A stretch of 34,740 nucleotides of DNA, from positions 1 through 34,740 of the forward strand of contig LXYP01000034.1 of NCBI GenBank assembly GCA_001650955.1. Direction: 5' to 3'. Under the pieces are notes generated by a model that worked only from the letters and a program-made list of their open reading frames with translations, ran no database searches and had not been told where the DNA came from. The stretch's first letter is position 1, and every line of letters begins with the position of its first letter. The position numbers and the translations under genes were made by a program. Positions 33,363 through 34,740 of the stretch are shown piece by piece. This DNA comes from Sphingomonadales bacterium EhC05 (lineage in GTDB: Bacteria > Pseudomonadota > Alphaproteobacteria > Sphingomonadales > Sphingomonadaceae).

Positions 33363-33890
33363 TCAGAAATTTCCCGGTTGCAGTAAGAGCAGCAATTTCA
33401 CATCGATTCCCGCGCCTTCGCCGCGCTTTTCAGTGATAAATTCATCGAGATTTTCCAAAGCGACGCGGTGGACGGTGATATTCTCACCTGCGACACCACC
33501 ACCATCACCTGTTTTGGTCAGATCTCTCGCCTTGAACAGGGAAAAACTCTCCGACACCATCCCGGGGGAAGAGAAATATTCGCCGCAATCGGTCATGATG
33601 GCTGCGTGATATCCGGTTTCTTCTTCCAATTCGCGAATGGCGGCAATGGCGCTGTCCTCATCCTGATTATCGTCATGATCTCCTACGAGTCCGGCGGGTA
33701 GCTCGATACAATTGCGCCCCAGAGGCACACGATATTGCTCCACGAGCAGGACGTGACCATCGTCGATCGCCAATATGACGGCTGCCTTGATCCCGCGACT
33801 GCGCGAAACATATTCCCATTTGCCTTCGCGCTTGGTGGTGATGAACCGGCCTTCCCACATGACCTCAACGGGCTCATTTTGGTCGCTCAA
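33363..33890 (-). CDS. Nudix hydrolase (ADP-ribose pyrophosphatase-like)
   Basis: 175 residues. The Nudix helix EDSAIAAIRELEEETGY (about 78-94) holds the REUxEExGU core. The Gly-to-Glu spacing is two residues longer than the standard box (GDHDDNQDE). VEQYRVPLGRNCIELPAGL before it and SPGMVSESFSLF after it are typical of ADP-ribose pyrophosphatases, which cut ADP-ribose to AMP and ribose 5-phosphate with Mg. The ATG overlaps the upstream TPM gene stop (33887-33890), so the two are probably co-translated. Confidence 0.9.
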   Translation of the reverse strand: MSDQNEPVEVMWEGRFITTKREGKWEYVSRSRGIKAAVILAIDDGHVLLVEQYRVPLGRNCIELPAGLVGDHDDNQDEDSAIAAIRELEEETGYHAAIMTDCGEYFSSPGMVSESFSLFKARDLTKTGDGGGVAGENITVHRVALENLDEFITEKRGEGAGIDVKLLLLLQPGNF

Positions 33891-34564
33891 AGCTCGATCA
33901 GCCGGTCGGGTAACTCATTGGGATTATTGTCCGACTTTGGAAAATGCTCGGACAGCACCACGCCCATCTGCTTGACCGCTTCTGCCATGCCCTCGCCGGG
34001 TTTGCGATCACGGACGAGGTCGATCAGGGCAACCATCGCATCGCCCCAGATCTCGGGCGCGACTTTATCAACAATCGCCGCGTCGGCGACAATTTCGGCA
34101 CGATGTTCACGCATCGAGAGATAGAGCAATATCCCGGTTCTTCCGACCGTGCGATGGTCGGTGGACACGCGAAACAGGGACGTTGCCCGGCTGCGAACCC
34201 GCGAATTTTTGATCGGCGGAGGGATCAGCAGGAATAATAAGGGCTTCCAGATCAGGATCAGGCGCGTGCCAAAAAATTTGAGCGCCGCTATCACGAAAAG
34301 GGCCCAATAGGGCAGGGCAGTGAGGCCCGTCCAGCCGCCGGCAAACCAGTCGATCATGCGGAGGTATATTTCGGGGAACAGGCTCACCACCAGCAATGCG
34401 GTGAGGGCAACCAGGCCAGATATCGCCCAGGCGATATCGCCATAATGATCGGACGTTTCGGTCACAATCGTGACAATCTCACCGTCGGTGGATTTTTCCG
34501 CTTGCGAGACCGCCGACGTCACGATGATATGATCTTCGGGTGTAAACTGGTTCACTTTTGCCAT
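33887..34564 (-). CDS. TPM-domain membrane protein
   Basis: 225 residues. An N-terminal TPM-type start (FTPEDHIIVTSAVSQAEKSTDGEIVTIV) is followed by two to three membrane segments (about 45-65, 82-97 and 104-115). A soluble C-terminal half has GRTGILLYLSMREHRAEIVAD and WGDAMVALIDLVR, the typical TPM_phosphatase core. Its start overlaps the stop of the preceding Gly-rich TPM-type gene by one base (TAATG at 34562-34566). TPM proteins occur in pairs like this, often linked to membrane or cell-envelope upkeep; the precise function is unknown. Confidence 0.85.
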   Translation of the reverse strand: MAKVNQFTPEDHIIVTSAVSQAEKSTDGEIVTIVTETSDHYGDIAWAISGLVALTALLVVSLFPEIYLRMIDWFAGGWTGLTALPYWALFVIAALKFFGTRLILIWKPLLFLLIPPPIKNSRVRSRATSLFRVSTDHRTVGRTGILLYLSMREHRAEIVADAAIVDKVAPEIWGDAMVALIDLVRDRKPGEGMAEAVKQMGVVLSEHFPKSDNNPNELPDRLIEL

Positions 34565-34740
34565 TACCAGCCTCCTGATGCGCCGCCGCCGCCGAAGCTG
34601 CCGCCGCCGCCACCGAAACCACCACCACCAAAGCCGCCACCAAAGCCGCCGCCACCGCCGCCGCCAAAGCCGCCGCCACCACCCCAGATCACGACTGGAC
34701 CGGAGCCACGGCGCTATTTTTTGCCGTTACGCTTTGAGAA
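34564..34740 (-). pseudogene. Gly-rich C-terminal tail of a TPM-type protein, with in-frame TAG; cut by window edge
   Basis: The frame ending at TAA 34564-34566 encodes RRGSGPVVIWGG, then a Gly/Phe-rich tail ending SFGGGGASGGW, the normal C-terminus of YgcG-like TPM proteins. Immediately before it, in the same frame, is a TAG (34714-34716), preceded by FSKRNGKK up to the window edge. The gene may be truncated by a nonsense change, or a base error near the A6 run may hide the true frame. Only 8 codons lie upstream of the TAG, so the frame of the main body is not proven. Confidence 0.55.

Noticed and set aside
34580-34690. GGN-rich low-complexity stretch as a DNA repeat
   Set aside because: It is explained by the Gly-rich tail of the TPM-type protein in one frame.
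1-34740. CRISPR arrays, insertion sequences, prophage genes
   Set aside because: No repeat-spacer pattern, transposase, integrase or phage structural gene was seen on either strand.

Overview
The window looks like an ordinary chromosomal stretch of a sphingomonad (alphaproteobacterium, Sphingomonadales, perhaps the Sphingorhabdus/Parasphingorhabdus/Sphingopyxis group). This rests on family content and order: yajC-secD-secF followed by a Mth938-domain gene, a DUF6456 gene next to an XRE regulator, an NDUFS4-type complex I accessory subunit, a SIMPL protein, a PepSY/response regulator/kinase trio and a TonB receptor beside an aromatic degradation cluster. No insertion sequence, prophage or CRISPR array was seen.

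Region 1 (1-6292, minus strand) is a neutral-lipid operon behind a TetR gene. In transcription order it carries tetR, a PlsC-type acyltransferase, a DUF3336-patatin lipase of the yeast Tgl3/4/5 type, a PlsB-type glycerol-3-phosphate acyltransferase and a wax ester synthase/diacylglycerol acyltransferase cut by the window edge. Together these could both build and break down triacylglycerol. A clear sigma70-like promoter (TTGACA, 17 bases, TTACTA) sits before plsC, with a palindrome just upstream of its -35 box.

Region 2 (6411-18334) is a complete meta-cleavage pathway in two divergent arms. The minus arm holds ring-hydroxylating dioxygenase alpha and beta subunits, a two-domain extradiol dioxygenase, an SDR dehydrogenase, an alpha/beta hydrolase, an acyl-CoA ligase and a TonB-dependent receptor. 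The plus arm holds a 2-hydroxypentadienoate hydratase, acetylating acetaldehyde dehydrogenase, 4-hydroxy-2-oxovalerate aldolase and a class II aldolase-family putative decarboxylase. The set of enzymes and a CymR-like TetR protein point to a p-cumate-type pathway that keeps the carboxyl group through ring cleavage. No ferredoxin or reductase for the oxygenase is in view. The palindrome before the lipid operon recurs before the TonB receptor, so one repressor may link aromatic uptake to lipid storage.

Region 3 (18335-22522) has a gene-free gap, tRNA-Pro(GGG), and the SecDF-YajC export accessory genes with a Mth938-domain gene. Region 4 (22519-27921) holds a family 4 glycosyltransferase, an XRE regulator, a frame-broken DUF6456 gene, a Uup-like ABC-F ATPase, a SIMPL protein and a PepSY-like protein. 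Region 5 (28002-30082) is a two-component system, followed by a REP-like palindrome. Region 6 (30228-31635) is a small island of unrecognised genes, including a coiled-coil protein. Region 7 (31636-34740) contains chorismate mutase, polyprenyl diphosphate synthase, the NDUFS4-type protein, a Nudix hydrolase, a TPM-domain membrane protein and the Gly-rich tail of a second TPM-type protein.

Several reading frames are broken at or near short A/T runs (24466-24472, 28680-28682, possibly 31317-31320). They could be real frame changes or sequencing errors.
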